Shown: one piece after another, positions 44,712-54,968 of the stretch
How the letters are laid out: every line of letters begins with the position of its first letter
Numbering within the stretch: position 1 is the stretch's first letter
NCBI RefSeq assembly: GCF_900091455.1
Contig: NZ_LT607412.1
Location: forward strand, 2,108,001 to 2,172,000
From: Micromonospora coriariae
GTDB lineage: Bacteria > Actinomycetota > Actinomycetes > Mycobacteriales > Micromonosporaceae
Direction of reading: 5' to 3'
Length of the DNA: 64,000 nucleotides
Made by a program: the position numbers and the translations under genes
Notes under the pieces: generated by a model
The model's database searches: none
What the model was told of the DNA's origin: nothing
The model's input: the letters and a program-made list of their open reading frames with translations, nothing else

Positions 44712-44744
44712 CGCTCTCCCAGAACCTGTGTCGACGCCAACGCA

Positions 44745-44783
44745 GTGCGGCTCCGGTCCGGTCGAACCGGACCGGAGCCGCAC
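44745..44783 (-). terminator. 18-bp perfect hairpin after the WXG100 pair
   Basis: 44745-44762 and 44766-44783 are exact reverse complements with a CGA loop, 12 bases after the stop of the 44795-45073 gene on the minus strand. It separates abundant esx-type transcripts from mycosin 2. Confidence 0.85.
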
Positions 44784-44794
44784 CGGTGATTGTC

Positions 44795-45073
44795 TCAGCC
44801 CCACACCTTGGCGTTGCTCATCTCGGTGGAGACGTAGTTCTCGCGGGCGATGCCGACAGCGCCGCCGATCTCGTTCAGGATCCGGTTGATGTCCCGGACC
44901 GACGAGTCCCACTTCGCCTGGTGCTGCTCGTAGGCCGCCCGGTCCTCGCCGTCCCACTGGAGCTTGGACAGCATCGACCGCAGCGTGTCCAGCTTCTCGT
45001 CGATGGTCTTCGAGATGGCCTGCATCTGCTGGTTGCTGCTCTCGAGGACCGCGTAGTCAACCTTGATCGTCAC
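44795..45073 (-). CDS. WXG100 family (ESAT-6-like) protein with YxxxE
   Basis: A 92-aa protein, the standard WXG100 length. The helix-turn-helix turn is LQWDGEDRAAY, and the C-terminus carries NYVSTEMSNAKVWG, where YVSTE matches the YxxxD/E secretion signal. It should form a heterodimer with the upstream 102-aa protein and be exported by EccC. The two genes are 25 bases apart and end in a strong hairpin. Confidence 0.93.
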   Translation of the reverse strand: MTIKVDYAVLESSNQQMQAISKTIDEKLDTLRSMLSKLQWDGEDRAAYEQHQAKWDSSVRDINRILNEIGGAVGIARENYVSTEMSNAKVWG

Positions 45074-45098
45074 GATTTCCTCCTCTGCTAACTACGGA

Positions 45099-45407
45099 TC
45101 ACGGGTTGAGAGCAGAGTGGAACTTGTCCAGCATCTGCTGCTGCTCTTCGTCGTTGACCTGGTGCGTCGTACCCGACTTGTCGAGCAGGTCAGCGATGCT
45201 GTCCATCGCCGTCAGCAGGTTGACGGTGTCCTCGTTCCAGCGCTGCATGAGCGACTGGAAACCAGTGGACGCCTGACCCTTCCACGCCATGGCCAGGTCG
45301 TCGACTACGTTCCACAGCTTCTTCAGCTCGCCGTCGACCTCGCTGCGCGTGGACCGCACGTCACTCGCGGCGGTATGCAGAGTCGCAGCTTCGACCTCGA
45401 ACGCCAT
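45099..45407 (-). CDS. WXG100 family protein, partner of the YxxxE WXG100 protein
   Basis: A 102-aa WXG100 protein with AMAWKGQASTGFQSL at the turn and two long amphipathic helices. It lacks YxxxD/E, as expected for the second member of an EsxA/EsxB-type pair. It is first in the two-gene operon. A long hairpin lies in its 5' leader (45441-45469). Confidence 0.93.
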   Translation of the reverse strand: MAFEVEAATLHTAASDVRSTRSEVDGELKKLWNVVDDLAMAWKGQASTGFQSLMQRWNEDTVNLLTAMDSIADLLDKSGTTHQVNDEEQQQMLDKFHSALNP

Positions 45408-45440
45408 GCTTCACACCCTTCCGTCATGTTGTGGCGGCGG

Positions 45441-45469
45441 CTTTGCCGCGCCCCTCCCCCGCGGCAAGG
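45441..45469 (-). other. 10-bp stem-loop in the leader of the WXG100 pair
   Basis: 45441-45450 and 45460-45469 pair over 10 positions (one G-T), with a C-rich loop on the plus strand that reads GGGGAGGGG on the minus-strand transcript. It may stabilise the esx message or be the terminator of the small membrane-protein gene upstream. The gap 45408-45581 holds nothing else clear. Confidence 0.55.
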
Positions 45470-45581
45470 CAGCAACACCCCACCGACGGACACTCCAGTG
45501 AAGACCGTAGCGGAACGGGTCCAGCCCGCGCAGCCCTGACCGGCCGCGTTCGATGGATAGTGGTGAATCAGGGCATGCAAA

Positions 45582-45845
45582 TCAGGAACGTGACCGGAGT
45601 TGCCTCGCCACGCTGACCGCCAGCACGACCACCAGCAGAGCCACCGCCAGCCAGAGCGCCGGTACTTCCAGCGCCCGGTGCGCCACCACCGGAGTGAGCG
45701 CGACGACGCCCGTGACGAGCACCAGCTCGCCGGCTCGTCGGACCCGCGTCGACCTGCCGATCTGGGCGATCAGGGCCAGGCCGAGGAAGGCCGGGATGGT
45801 CAACAGGAAGTACCCGAACAGGTAGACCAACACCTGCGGCATCAT
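45582..45845 (-). CDS. Small membrane protein downstream of eccC
   Basis: An 87-aa protein with about three hydrophobic helices (VLVYLFGYFLLTIPAFLGLALI, LVLVTGVVALTPVVAHRAL, LWLAVALLVVVLAVSVARQ). No family recognised. It lies 202 bases after eccC on the same strand and may be part of the secretion operon. The intervening sequence contains an 18-bp perfect palindrome (45913-45930). Confidence 0.6.
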   Translation of the reverse strand: MMPQVLVYLFGYFLLTIPAFLGLALIAQIGRSTRVRRAGELVLVTGVVALTPVVAHRALEVPALWLAVALLVVVLAVSVARQLRSRS

Positions 45846-45912
45846 CCCCCCGTCCGATGGTCAGCGTTCGGTCGAGCGTTCCGTGCCCTCGCCGATCCTG
45901 CTGCCCCTGCCA

Positions 45913-45930
45913 CCCCGGGCGCGCCCGGGG
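45913..45930. repeat. 18-bp perfect palindrome
   Basis: CCCCGGGCGCGCCCGGGG between eccC and the small membrane-protein gene. With no loop it is more a DNA palindrome than an RNA hairpin. Function unknown. Confidence 0.5.
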
Positions 45931-46047
45931 CTCGACCGGGACGGGAATCCGACACGGCCGCGAACCGGTCGCCCCGACGGTCGCCGGCGACAGTGGTGAA
46001 CGGCACTCCGCCGGCGACCGGAACGACCGGGCCCGAGCCGACCCTCG

Positions 46048-49000
46048 TCACGACGGCTCGGACCAGGCGGTCTGGATCAGCTGCTGGCCATCCCGACGGC
46101 GGACGAGAGTGCCCCGGCCGGGCGGCTGCGGGCTCGGTCGCAACGTGCCGAAGACCGCGCCCTCCTCCCGGTTGCCGGACATCAGCAGACCGGGCGAGTC
46201 CAACTCGCGCAACCGTTGCAGCACCGGCTCGTAGAGCGCCCGGGACACACCGCCGACCCGGCGGGTGATGATCAGGTGCAGGCCGATGTCGCGGGCCTGC
46301 GGCAGCAGCTCCTGAAGGGCGCTGAGCGGATTGCTGCCGCCGGACGCCACCAGGTCGTAGTCGTCCACCAGGATGTACAGGTCCGGGCCCTTCCACCAAC
46401 TGCGGTCGCGCAGTTGCGCGGTGGTGACGTCCGGGCCGGGCAGACGGTTGGCCAGCGCGCTGCGGATCGAGCCGAGGCCCTGGGCGAACGCCTGGTTGGA
46501 TGGGGCGTAGTCCAACAGGTGGTCGCCCTCCACCGCGCCCAGCAGCCCGCGCCGGTAGTCGGCGATCACCAGACGGGCCTGCGCGGGGGTGTACCGCTCG
46601 GTGATGCCCCGGGCGATCAGCCGCAGCAGGTTGGTCTTGCCGCACTCGGCATCGCCGAAGACCGTCAGGTGCGGCTCGTTGGCCAGATCCAGGTAGACCG
46701 GCGCGAGCGCGGACTCGTTGACCCCGATCGGCAGGCCGGGCGCCGACCGGTCGATGATCCGGGCCAGTTCGGCCACGGGCAACCGGCGCGGCAACAGCCG
46801 CACCTTCGGCGCCGGCCGGCCCGGCCAGTTGTCCGCCACGTGCCCGGCCAGGGCGATCGACGCCTCACTCAGGTCCTCGATGTCCCGGCGGCCGTCGATC
46901 CGTGAGATGGCGGTGAGGAAGTGCAGCTTGTCGCGGGTCAGACCACGACCCGGCGCCTTCTCCGGCACGTTCGTCGCCGCGCGCCGGTCGATCTCGGACT
47001 CCGACGCGTCACCCAGGCGCAGCTCCAGCTTGGTGCCGAGCAGGTCCCGCATGTTGATCCGGATCTCCGCCCAGCGCACAGCGGTGAGCACCACGTGCAC
47101 GCCGAAACCGAGGCCCCGGTTGGCCAGCGTGGTGATGGTCTGCTCCAGCTCCTCGTACTCCTGGCGCAGTGTGTTCCAGCCGTCCACCACCAGGAACACG
47201 TCGCCGAACGGGTCGTCGGCGAACTCGCCGGCGGCCCGGCGGCGGCGGTAGCTCGCCACCGAGTCGATGCCGTGCTGGGCGAAACGCGTCTCCCGGTCGT
47301 CCAGGACGGCGACCACCTCGGCCACCGTACGGCGCACCGCCTCGACGTCCCGCCGGCCGGCGACCCCGGCCATGTGCGGCAGCCGCTCCAGGCTGCGCAG
47401 CGCGCCGCCGCCGAAGTCCAGGCAGAAGAACTGCACCTCGCGCGGAGTGTGCGTGAGCGCCAGCGAGGCGAGCAGCGAACGCAGCATCGTGCTCTTGCCG
47501 CTGAGTGAGCGGCCGACGATGACCACGTTGCCGCCGGCACCGGCCAGCTCCACCATCATCGGGTCGCGGCGCTGCTCGTACGGGCGGTCCACCACACCGA
47601 CCGGCACGGTGAGCCGTCCCCGGCCCGGCCAGGACGCGGTGCACAGCCCGTACGTCGGGTCGACGGCCAACTGGCCGAGCAGCTCACCGAGGCCCGGCGG
47701 GTCGGCCAGCGGCGGCAGCCACACCTGGTGCGCCGGCCGGCCCCGGCCCGTGAGCTGGTCGATCAGCACGTCGAGCATCGCCACGGCCTTGCCGTCGGCC
47801 GGCTGCTCCGGCTCCGGCGCGGTGTCCACCGGCAGCTGCGGGGTCTGCGCCGGGATGAAGTCGACGCCGTACGGCACGATCCGGCGCTGCACCAGGGCCT
47901 GCGACGCGGACGCCTGCTGCCCCGGCGCCCGGTACGGCCCCGACACGTACGCGGCCCGGAACCGCAGCATAGTGCTGGTGTCCGTCTTCAGGTAGCCGTG
48001 GCCCGGCGCGTTCGGCAGCTCGTACGCGTCCGGCACGCCGAGCACGATCCGGCTCTCCACTGCGGAGAAGGTGCGCAGACCGATCCGGTACGACAGGTGG
48101 GTGTCCAGGCCGCGCAGCTTGCCCTCCTCCAGCCGCTGGCTGGCCAGCAACAGGTGCACGCCGAGCGACCGGCCCAGCCGGCCGATCATCACGAACAGGT
48201 CGATGAAGTCGGGCTTGGCGGCGAGCAGCTCGCTGAACTCGTCACAGATGATCAGCAGGCTGGGCATCGGCGCCAGCGGTTCGCCGGCCGCCCGGGCCTT
48301 CTCGTACTCGAAGCGGGAGACGTAGTTGCCGGCCGCCCGCAGCAACTCCTGCCGGCGCACCATCTCGCCCGCGAGCGCGTCGCGCATCCGGTCGACGAGC
48401 GGCAGCTCGTCGGCCAGGTTGGTGATGACCGCGCTGGTGTGCGGCAGCGCCTCCAGCGAGGCGAACGTCGCGCCGCCCTTGAAGTCGACCAGTACGAAGT
48501 TCAGCTCCTCCGACGAGTGCGTCACCGCCAGCGCGGCCACCACCGTACGGAGCAGCTCGCTCTTGCCGGACCCGGTCGCACCGATCACCAGGCCGTGCGG
48601 GCCCATGCCCTCGTGCGCCGACTCCTTGAAGTCCAGCTCGACCACGTTGCCGTCCGGACCGACGCCGAGCGGGATGCGCAGCCGGTCCCGGTGACCGCGC
48701 GGACGCCAGGTCTGGTGCACGTCCACGGCCGCGGCGTCGCCCACGCCGAGCAGGTCGGGCAACTCCATGCTGCGGGCCAGCGGCTCGTCGTTGCTGGCCT
48801 GCTGCTGGGACAGCCGGTAGGGGGCGATCTGCCGGGCCAGCCCCTCGGCGGCCTCGGCGGTGAGCCGGTCCGGCCGGCCCAGGCGGGACGACGAACTGCC
48901 CCGGACCAGCTCGAGGTTGCTTCCGTCGCCCACGTCGAGGCAGAGCAGCCAGCGCCCGGCGTCGCGCGGCACCGTCCCGGACAGGTCGATCAGCGTCGCG

Positions 49001-50010
49001 CCGAGCAGCCCCTGACCCAACAACTGGCAGGTCGGCGCGATCTCGCCGCCGTCGACCACCACGACCACGTGCGGTGCGGTGGTCAGCGGCTTGGCCTCGG
49101 ACGCGAACCGGGGCCGCCCGGACAGCTCCCCGGCGAGTGACTCCTCGGCCTCGGCCAGGCTGGCGAAGACCATCCTGCGGGCGCCGGCGGCGTCGGTGCG
49201 CCCACTGTGGTGGGCGTGCGGCAGCCACTTGACCCAGTCCCAGGCCGACTGCCGGTCCGGCGCGGCGACCACCGCGATCACCAGGTCGTCCGGGGCGTGG
49301 AAGGTGGCCAGCTGGCCCAACGCCGCCCGGGTCAGGTCGAGGACCGGCTCCCGGTCACCGCGCAGCACCACCCGGCTGAACGCGCGCACCGACAGCGCGG
49401 TCGGCAGGTCGGGCACGGTGGAGTGTGCCCGGACGAACCGGCGCAGCGCGATGGCGCTCATCGGCTCCAGGTCCTCGACCGGCTTCGTCTCCGGCGGAAC
49501 GATCTCCACCGCCAGCCGCTGCGGGCCGAGCGCGATCCGGGTCTCGCCGAAGTCGTCCTCGGTGATCCGCCGCTCCCAGAGCCGCCGGGACGCGGCGATC
49601 GACCAGAGCGCGTCGGGCTCCGGGTGCCGCCAGGCCATCGCCGCCCGCTGCTGCCCCGCCGCACGCCGGGTGCGCTTGCGCATCTGGGCGAGGTAGCGCA
49701 TGTAGTCGCGGCGATCGGCGTTCAGCTCCGCCTTGTCGTTGCCGCCGTTGCTCAGCGACCCGATCGCCATCCCGAGCATCGAGACACCGAACAGGCCGCC
49801 GGCGACGTACGTCATCATGCCGCCGCCCCGGCCGGCGTAGAGGAAGGCCATCGCACCGACCCCGCAGACCATCGGCAGGATCATGAGCAGCTGCCCCATC
49901 CCGCGGGGTGTCGGCTCGGGCAGCTCGGGCGGGGACTCCAGCAGCACCTCACCGCGCGGCAAGGCCGGCCCCGGCTGACGCGGGAGCCGGCGGAACACCA
50001 CCGTGCTCAC
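46048..50010 (-). CDS. eccC: EccC, FtsK/SpoIIIE-type ATPase of type VII secretion
   Basis: A 1320-aa single-chain EccC. Two N-terminal membrane helices (~40-80). Three ATPase domains follow, with P-loops at about residues 480 ([13 protein letters not shown]), 836 ([12 protein letters not shown]) and 1123 ([13 protein letters not shown]). Walker B of domain 1 is [12 protein letters not shown]; domains 2 and 3 have VVDGW and VDDYD, so only domain 1 has the full catalytic set. It recognises YxxxD/E-bearing substrates and powers export. GTG 50010 preceded by GGGGAGGAG sets the start; the frame to 50292 is antisense to eccD. Confidence 0.95.
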   Translation of the reverse strand: MSTVVFRRLPRQPGPALPRGEVLLESPPELPEPTPRGMGQLLMILPMVCGVGAMAFLYAGRGGGMMTYVAGGLFGVSMLGMAIGSLSNGGNDKAELNADRRDYMRYLAQMRKRTRRAAGQQRAAMAWRHPEPDALWSIAASRRLWERRITEDDFGETRIALGPQRLAVEIVPPETKPVEDLEPMSAIALRRFVRAHSTVPDLPTALSVRAFSRVVLRGDREPVLDLTRAALGQLATFHAPDDLVIAVVAAPDRQSAWDWVKWLPHAHHSGRTDAAGARRMVFASLAEAEESLAGELSGRPRFASEAKPLTTAPHVVVVVDGGEIAPTCQLLGQGLLGATLIDLSGTVPRDAGRWLLCLDVGDGSNLELVRGSSSSRLGRPDRLTAEAAEGLARQIAPYRLSQQQASNDEPLARSMELPDLLGVGDAAAVDVHQTWRPRGHRDRLRIPLGVGPDGNVVELDFKESAHEGMGPHGLVIGATGSGKSELLRTVVAALAVTHSSEELNFVLVDFKGGATFASLEALPHTSAVITNLADELPLVDRMRDALAGEMVRRQELLRAAGNYVSRFEYEKARAAGEPLAPMPSLLIICDEFSELLAAKPDFIDLFVMIGRLGRSLGVHLLLASQRLEEGKLRGLDTHLSYRIGLRTFSAVESRIVLGVPDAYELPNAPGHGYLKTDTSTMLRFRAAYVSGPYRAPGQQASASQALVQRRIVPYGVDFIPAQTPQLPVDTAPEPEQPADGKAVAMLDVLIDQLTGRGRPAHQVWLPPLADPPGLGELLGQLAVDPTYGLCTASWPGRGRLTVPVGVVDRPYEQRRDPMMVELAGAGGNVVIVGRSLSGKSTMLRSLLASLALTHTPREVQFFCLDFGGGALRSLERLPHMAGVAGRRDVEAVRRTVAEVVAVLDDRETRFAQHGIDSVASYRRRRAAGEFADDPFGDVFLVVDGWNTLRQEYEELEQTITTLANRGLGFGVHVVLTAVRWAEIRINMRDLLGTKLELRLGDASESEIDRRAATNVPEKAPGRGLTRDKLHFLTAISRIDGRRDIEDLSEASIALAGHVADNWPGRPAPKVRLLPRRLPVAELARIIDRSAPGLPIGVNESALAPVYLDLANEPHLTVFGDAECGKTNLLRLIARGITERYTPAQARLVIADYRRGLLGAVEGDHLLDYAPSNQAFAQGLGSIRSALANRLPGPDVTTAQLRDRSWWKGPDLYILVDDYDLVASGGSNPLSALQELLPQARDIGLHLIITRRVGGVSRALYEPVLQRLRELDSPGLLMSGNREEGAVFGTLRPSPQPPGRGTLVRRRDGQQLIQTAWSEPS

Positions 50011-50179
50011 GGCTGTCTCCTCCCCAGAAGCGGCCTCAACGACCTGCCGTCGCGGACCCAAGTCCGCGGGTGGGCATCGTACGTGCCCGTCATCGTAGGT
50101 AATCTCCCGTGGGCGCGGTGGACCCGCACCGCGCGGCACCGCGGGCCCGCTGATCGTAGAAGGACACCAGGAGGCCACT

Positions 50180-51577
50180 GTGGCAACGAAGACGGCGACC
50201 GGTGGTCTGAGCCGGATCACCATCGTGGCTCCCCGTACCCGAATGGATCTGGCCCTGCCGTCGGACGTGCCGATGGCCGATCTGCTCCCCACCCTGCTGC
50301 GCTACGCCGGTGAGGACCTGGCGGACGAGGGGGTGCGGCACGGCGGGTGGGCACTGTCCCGGTTGGGCGGTGCGCCCCTGGACGGTGGGCGTACCGCCGG
50401 GCAGCTCGGCGTCCGCGACGGCGAGGTGCTCTACTTCAACCCCCGGTCCGCCGCCGCCCCGGAGGTCGTCTTCGACGACGTGGTGGACGCGGTCGCCACC
50501 GCCACCAACGAGCGCCCCGGCGCCTGGCAGGTCGGCGCGACCCGTTCGTTCGCGGTGTTGTTCGCCGCGGTGGCGCTCGGCGCCGGCGCGCTGGCCGCGC
50601 TCTTCGCCGGCCCGCCGCACCTGCCCGGCGCGCTGGCCGCCCTGCTGGTCGCGGTGGCGCTGCTGGTCGGCGCGGCGGTGCTGTCCCGGGCCGCCGGTGA
50701 CAGCCGGACCGGCGCCGTGCTGGCCATGGTGGGTCTGCTGTACGCCGGCACCGGCGGCCTGCTGCTACTCGCCGGCGATCGCCCGCTGACCGACCTGGCC
50801 AGCCCGCACGTCCTGCTCGCGGCCACCGCCGTGGTGATCGCCGGGGCGGTCGCCGCGCTGGCCGTCGGCGACCGCTACCCGCTCTTCTTCGCCGCGCTCG
50901 GCGTGGGCGCAGCGATCGGCCTGGGCGCGCTGCTGTGTCTGGCCTTCGGCATGGATGCGCCCGGCTCGGCAGCGGTCGTGGCGGCGGTCGCGTTCGGCCT
51001 GGTGCCGGCGCTGCCGATGGTCGCCTACCGGATGGCCCGGCTGCCGGTGCCGTCGATCCCGACCGGCCCGGAGGACCTGAAGACCGACAGCGAGTCGGTC
51101 GACGGTCGGCAGGTGCTCCAGCAGAGCGAACGGGCCGACGAGTTCCTCACCGGCCTGCTGTGGACCGTGTCGCTGCTGGTGCTCGGCGCGCAGCTGGTGC
51201 TGGCCCTGGACGGACGCCTCCCGGCGGTGCTGCTCTGCCTGGTGCTGGCCCTGCTCTCGCTGCTGCGGGCCCGTCCGCTGCTGGGCCGGGCCCAGCGCAC
51301 CCCGGTGCTGCTCACCGGCACCGTCGGGCTGGGCCTGGCCGCCGCGGCCACCTTCGCCAACGGGTCGCTGCCGGTCCGGCTCGGTCTGATCCTCGGCGGG
51401 CTGCTGCTGGCCGCCGTGATCAGCCTGATCTACGGGCTGACAGTGGCCGGTAAGCCCATCTCCCCGGTCTGGGGCCGGCTGCTCGACATCGTCGAGATCA
51501 TGCTGATCATCTCGCTGGTCCCACTGGCCGTCTGGGTCTGCGGCCTGTACGGCTGGATCGTCAACCTGCGACCCTGA
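50180..51577 (+). CDS. eccD: EccD, type VII secretion integral membrane protein
   Basis: A 465-aa protein. Residues ~10-95 form a ubiquitin-like (YukD) cytoplasmic domain ([20 protein letters not shown]). It is followed by about eleven hydrophobic helices from ~125 to the end. EccD forms the membrane vestibule of the secretion complex. It diverges from eccC over 169 bases, which should hold both promoters. AGGAGG before the start supports it. Confidence 0.93.
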   Translation: MATKTATGGLSRITIVAPRTRMDLALPSDVPMADLLPTLLRYAGEDLADEGVRHGGWALSRLGGAPLDGGRTAGQLGVRDGEVLYFNPRSAAAPEVVFDDVVDAVATATNERPGAWQVGATRSFAVLFAAVALGAGALAALFAGPPHLPGALAALLVAVALLVGAAVLSRAAGDSRTGAVLAMVGLLYAGTGGLLLLAGDRPLTDLASPHVLLAATAVVIAGAVAALAVGDRYPLFFAALGVGAAIGLGALLCLAFGMDAPGSAAVVAAVAFGLVPALPMVAYRMARLPVPSIPTGPEDLKTDSESVDGRQVLQQSERADEFLTGLLWTVSLLVLGAQLVLALDGRLPAVLLCLVLALLSLLRARPLLGRAQRTPVLLTGTVGLGLAAAATFANGSLPVRLGLILGGLLLAAVISLIYGLTVAGKPISPVWGRLLDIVEIMLIISLVPLAVWVCGLYGWIVNLRP

Positions 51578-51588
51578 CCGAGGGCCTT

Positions 51589-51632
51589 CCCGCCCGCGGA
51601 CCAACGAGCCGGACGGCTGGTCGGCGGGCGGG
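51589..51632. terminator. 15-bp hairpin between convergent eccD and eccE
   Basis: 51589-51603 pairs with 51618-51632 at 14 of 15 positions, with an inner AGCCG/CGGCT hairpin. Bidirectional terminator. Confidence 0.75.
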
Positions 51633-51635
51633 CGG

Positions 51636-52823
51636 TCAGCGCGGCTGCGGACGGACTGAACCGCCAAGCACAGCGGCCACCGGCGCGCTGGCGTAGACAC
51701 CCGGGCCGTGCTGGCCGTCCACCGGCCGAGCCGGCGTGCCAGCTCGCTGCGCGATGTCCCGGACCACCTTGACGAGCGCCTCGACGTGGTTGTCCATCGC
51801 CGCGACGCGCAGCAGCGGCGCCGCCACCCGGCCGTCCGGCGACACCGCCGCGGCCACCGTGTGCGACGGCGCGGAGGTCGCGGTGATCGCGTCCACCAGC
51901 GGGCCGAGCGGGGCGTCCGACCGGCCGCGCAGACTCAGGCAGCGGTGCGTCCAGCCGCCGCCGCGCAGCCCCTGCCAGGATTCCGCCGGTGGCTCCGGCA
52001 CCAGGTCCAACCCGGCGGCCGAGACCACTGCCGCGCGCAACTCGTCGCGGCCCAGTGGCCGGTGGGCCAGGCCGGCGGCGGTCAGCGCCTTGCCCAGCCG
52101 GCCGATCCCGGCGGCCAGTGTCCGGTGTACGCCAGGCAGCCCGCCGCCCCGGCTCACCGCCTCGACCCGCGCGTCGCGGACGGTGAGCCGCAGTGCGACC
52201 CACACCGTCCGGTGCGCGGCCGGCGGCGCGCCGGGCGCCGGATACCAGACCAGGGTGTGCGCGACGACCTGAGCCCGGGAGACCGGGGCGGCGAAGTCCG
52301 CGAGGACCCGCAGCGCCTGATCCACCGTCGACGCCTCCACCGAACCGACAACCGCGCCGGTGGTGGGCTGCAGCGCGACCGCCGCGAACCAGCCCTGGTC
52401 GTCCTGTCCGATGCCGAGCCGGGTGCCCCGGTCGGTCAGCTCGATGACGCTCAGCTCGGGGGCGAGCGCGGCCAGGCGCGGATCCGACACGGCACCGCCG
52501 GCCAACGCCGCCGCCGCCCGTTCCCGGCGCCGCCGCAGCCGTCGGCGCAGCAGCAGGTCCTCGAACCACCAGCGGCCGCCCCGGCGGGCGAACGTGGCCA
52601 GAACGACAAGCGCCGCCGCCGTGCCGACCGTGGCGAGCAGCCAGCTGGGCCCGGTCCCGGCGGCCCAGACGGCGAGCGCGCACAACTCCAGCACGACGAG
52701 CTGCCCGACCAGCACCGGACCGACCCGTCCCCGGCCGGGTCGGTCGGCCGGCGGCGTCGCCCGCGCCGGAACGTCGGACGGGTTCGTGGCCACTCGGGCG
52801 GGTCGCGCCTGGACCTGCGTCAT
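51636..52823 (-). CDS. eccE: EccE, type VII secretion protein
   Basis: A 395-aa protein. Two N-terminal membrane helices (~35-80, VGPVLVGQLVVLELCALAVW and LLATVGTAAALVVLATFA) are followed by the periplasmic/extracytoplasmic EccE domain (RRGGRWWFEDLLLRRRLRRR, then GIGQDDQGWFAAVAL). EccE lies at the periphery of the ESX membrane complex. AGGAGGG precedes the ATG at 52823. Sequence conservation of EccE is low, so the call rests on length, topology and locus. Confidence 0.85.
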   Translation of the reverse strand: MTQVQARPARVATNPSDVPARATPPADRPGRGRVGPVLVGQLVVLELCALAVWAAGTGPSWLLATVGTAAALVVLATFARRGGRWWFEDLLLRRRLRRRRERAAAALAGGAVSDPRLAALAPELSVIELTDRGTRLGIGQDDQGWFAAVALQPTTGAVVGSVEASTVDQALRVLADFAAPVSRAQVVAHTLVWYPAPGAPPAAHRTVWVALRLTVRDARVEAVSRGGGLPGVHRTLAAGIGRLGKALTAAGLAHRPLGRDELRAAVVSAAGLDLVPEPPAESWQGLRGGGWTHRCLSLRGRSDAPLGPLVDAITATSAPSHTVAAAVSPDGRVAAPLLRVAAMDNHVEALVKVVRDIAQRAGTPARPVDGQHGPGVYASAPVAAVLGGSVRPQPR

Positions 52824-52985
52824 CGGTGACTGTCCCTCCTGCACGGTACGGCTCCACGCCGGGTCGGTCCGGCGCCGGCCACGGGCGGTGGTCCCAAGGA
52901 CCCGCCGTCGGCCCCTTATCGTAGGGAAGCCCGCGACGGCACCCCGACCCTGATCGTCGCGGATCCACCCCGCCGGAGGTAAGTC

Positions 52986-54512
52986 ATGCGGACCCGCCGC
53001 GATCAGGTGCAGGCGTACCGCTTCGTCACCCGCCGGATCGTCTCCGCGTTGCTGTCGGGCGATCCGGAGACCACGAACCTGCCGATGCGACGGCTCGGCA
53101 TGGCCGTCTTCGGCAGTGTGATCGCCGCTGCCGTGGTGCTCGGCGGGGTCGGCGCGTACGGCCAGTTGACCGGGAACACCGCGCCGCTGGAAGAGAACAC
53201 GCTGGTCATCGAGCGCGAGACCGGCGCGACGTACGTGTTCGTGGAGGGGCAGCTGCACCCGACGCTCAACTACACCTCGGCACGGCTGATCCTGAACGAG
53301 GCGGACCCGGCGGTGCGCACGATGTCCCAGGCGTCGCTGCGCGACCGGCCGCGGGGCCGCACGGTGGGCATCGTCGGCGCGCCGGACGCGTTGCCGGACC
53401 GCAAGTCGTTGACCGGGTTGCCGTGGTCGGTCTGCGACGTGCCCGATCCGGCCGACCCGCGCCGCTCCTCCACCCGGGTGGTCATCGACCGGGCGCTGCC
53501 CGGCGGCACGCCGCTGGGTGACCGCGCGGTGCTGGTCACAGTGGACAACCAGCGGCACCTGCTCACCGGCAACGCCCGCCTCCAGGTGCTCGGCGGCGAC
53601 CCGGCGATCGCGGCGCTGCGGATGACCGGGACGGCACCGCTGCCCGTCGGCCAGCAACTGCTCAACGCCGTGCCGGCCGGGCCGCCGTTGCGTAAGCCGT
53701 CGCTGCCCGGCCGGGGCGAACGCAGCGGGCTGAGCCTGGCCGGCAAGCCGGCCTTCGTCGGTCAGGTGTTCCGGGCGGCCGGGCAGCACTACGTGCTGAC
53801 CCGGGAAGGGCTCGTCTCAATTTCTGAGATCACCGCCCTGCTGATGATCAGCGGCGGCGGTCAGATCATTGACATCACGCCGGATCAGGCCGGCCGGCTC
53901 TACACCGACCAGCGGCTGGACGAGGAGGGGCTGCCGCAGGCGCTGCCCGCCCTGTACCAGGCCAGGTCCGGGCAGACGGTGCTGTGTGCGACGTACCGGG
54001 CCGGCACCGGTGGCGGGCCGCCGACCACCACCGTTGAGGTCTTCGACCGGGCGCCGGCGGAGCTGACCGCGAGCGAGTCGGGCCCGGTGCCGGTGCGGCA
54101 GACCACCCGGGACGCGCTACGCACGGCCGAGGCCGTGCTGCTGCCCGGCGGCAAGGGAGTCCTCGCCCAGGCCGCGCCCGGCGCCGGGACCAGCGGATCC
54201 GGTGCCGCCGGGTCGACCGTCTACCTGATCAGCCCGCAGGGCGTCCGGTACCCGCTCGGGTCGGGCGAGACCCTGGCCGTGCTCGGCTACGGCGGGGTCA
54301 CCCCACTGGCGGTGCCCGGCTCGCTGCTGGCGCTGATCCCGACCGGGCCCACCCTGAGTCGAGAGGACGCCTCGACCTACTTCTCACCCGGCGGGGCGCC
54401 GTCGGTTGCGCCGACACGGGAGCCCACGCCGTCGACCTCACCCAGCGGCGCTCCGGCGACCGACGGAACGGGCGGTGGAGTGGCCACGGCATCGATCGAA
54501 GCCGAGGACTGA
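52986..54512 (+). CDS. eccB: EccB, type VII secretion protein
   Basis: A 508-aa protein beginning MRTRRDQVQAYRFVTRRIVS, which matches the EccB N-terminus. One membrane helix (MAVFGSVIAAAVVLGGVGAYGQL, ~38-62) is followed by the large extracytoplasmic domain with repeated beta segments. It ends in a Ser/Thr/Pro-rich tail. EccB provides the outer part of the ESX complex. It diverges from eccE over 162 bases. Confidence 0.94.
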   Translation: MRTRRDQVQAYRFVTRRIVSALLSGDPETTNLPMRRLGMAVFGSVIAAAVVLGGVGAYGQLTGNTAPLEENTLVIERETGATYVFVEGQLHPTLNYTSARLILNEADPAVRTMSQASLRDRPRGRTVGIVGAPDALPDRKSLTGLPWSVCDVPDPADPRRSSTRVVIDRALPGGTPLGDRAVLVTVDNQRHLLTGNARLQVLGGDPAIAALRMTGTAPLPVGQQLLNAVPAGPPLRKPSLPGRGERSGLSLAGKPAFVGQVFRAAGQHYVLTREGLVSISEITALLMISGGGQIIDITPDQAGRLYTDQRLDEEGLPQALPALYQARSGQTVLCATYRAGTGGGPPTTTVEVFDRAPAELTASESGPVPVRQTTRDALRTAEAVLLPGGKGVLAQAAPGAGTSGSGAAGSTVYLISPQGVRYPLGSGETLAVLGYGGVTPLAVPGSLLALIPTGPTLSREDASTYFSPGGAPSVAPTREPTPSTSPSGAPATDGTGGGVATASIEAED

Positions 54513-54599
54513 GCGGCCCGGACGGGTCGCCCCGGATCGCACTGGTGGACTAACCTGGGCTCGCTGACGGTTGTCAACCAGAACGACGGGGATGTTGCC

Positions 54600-54968
54600 A
54601 TGACCGGGCGTACGGAAGTCGACCTGCTGTCCCTTGAGGACTTCCACCGACACCTGGCGGCACGGCTGAGCCAGGCCGAGTCGGTGCTGCGCAAGCTCAA
54701 CACCGAGATGCAGTGCAGCCCCCCGGCGTTGGGCTCGTTCACCGACGCCACCCACAACGCGCGTCGCTACAGCGAGGTCCACCAGTCCTATGTCGACCAG
54801 GCCGAGCGGCTCCGGCAGGCGGTGCTGGCCGCGCAGCAGGCGACCAGCAAGATCCTGACCAACTACCGCACCGCCGAAGCGCGTAACGCGGCCAACGCCA
54901 CCGACATCACCGCCGCGCTGACCGGCGTCGACCGGGCGTTGCAGCCGAAGGGGGACGGGCGTGTCTGA
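54600..54968 (+). CDS. Helical type VII protein with YxxxE motif
   Basis: A 122-aa helical protein with heptad-like Leu/Ala and the C-terminal segment TNYRTAEARNAANATDI, where YRTAE fits YxxxD/E. A clear W-x-G is absent, so it is the non-WXG partner type. Its end overlaps the next gene by 8 bases, indicating a translated pair with the 430-aa protein. Confidence 0.72.
   Translation: MTGRTEVDLLSLEDFHRHLAARLSQAESVLRKLNTEMQCSPPALGSFTDATHNARRYSEVHQSYVDQAERLRQAVLAAQQATSKILTNYRTAEARNAANATDITAALTGVDRALQPKGDGRV

Noticed and set aside
45842..46047. Minus-strand ORF continuing past the eccC stop in another frame
   Set aside because: It is mainly a shadow of the eccC coding region and ends in low-complexity sequence; no eccC domain is split there.
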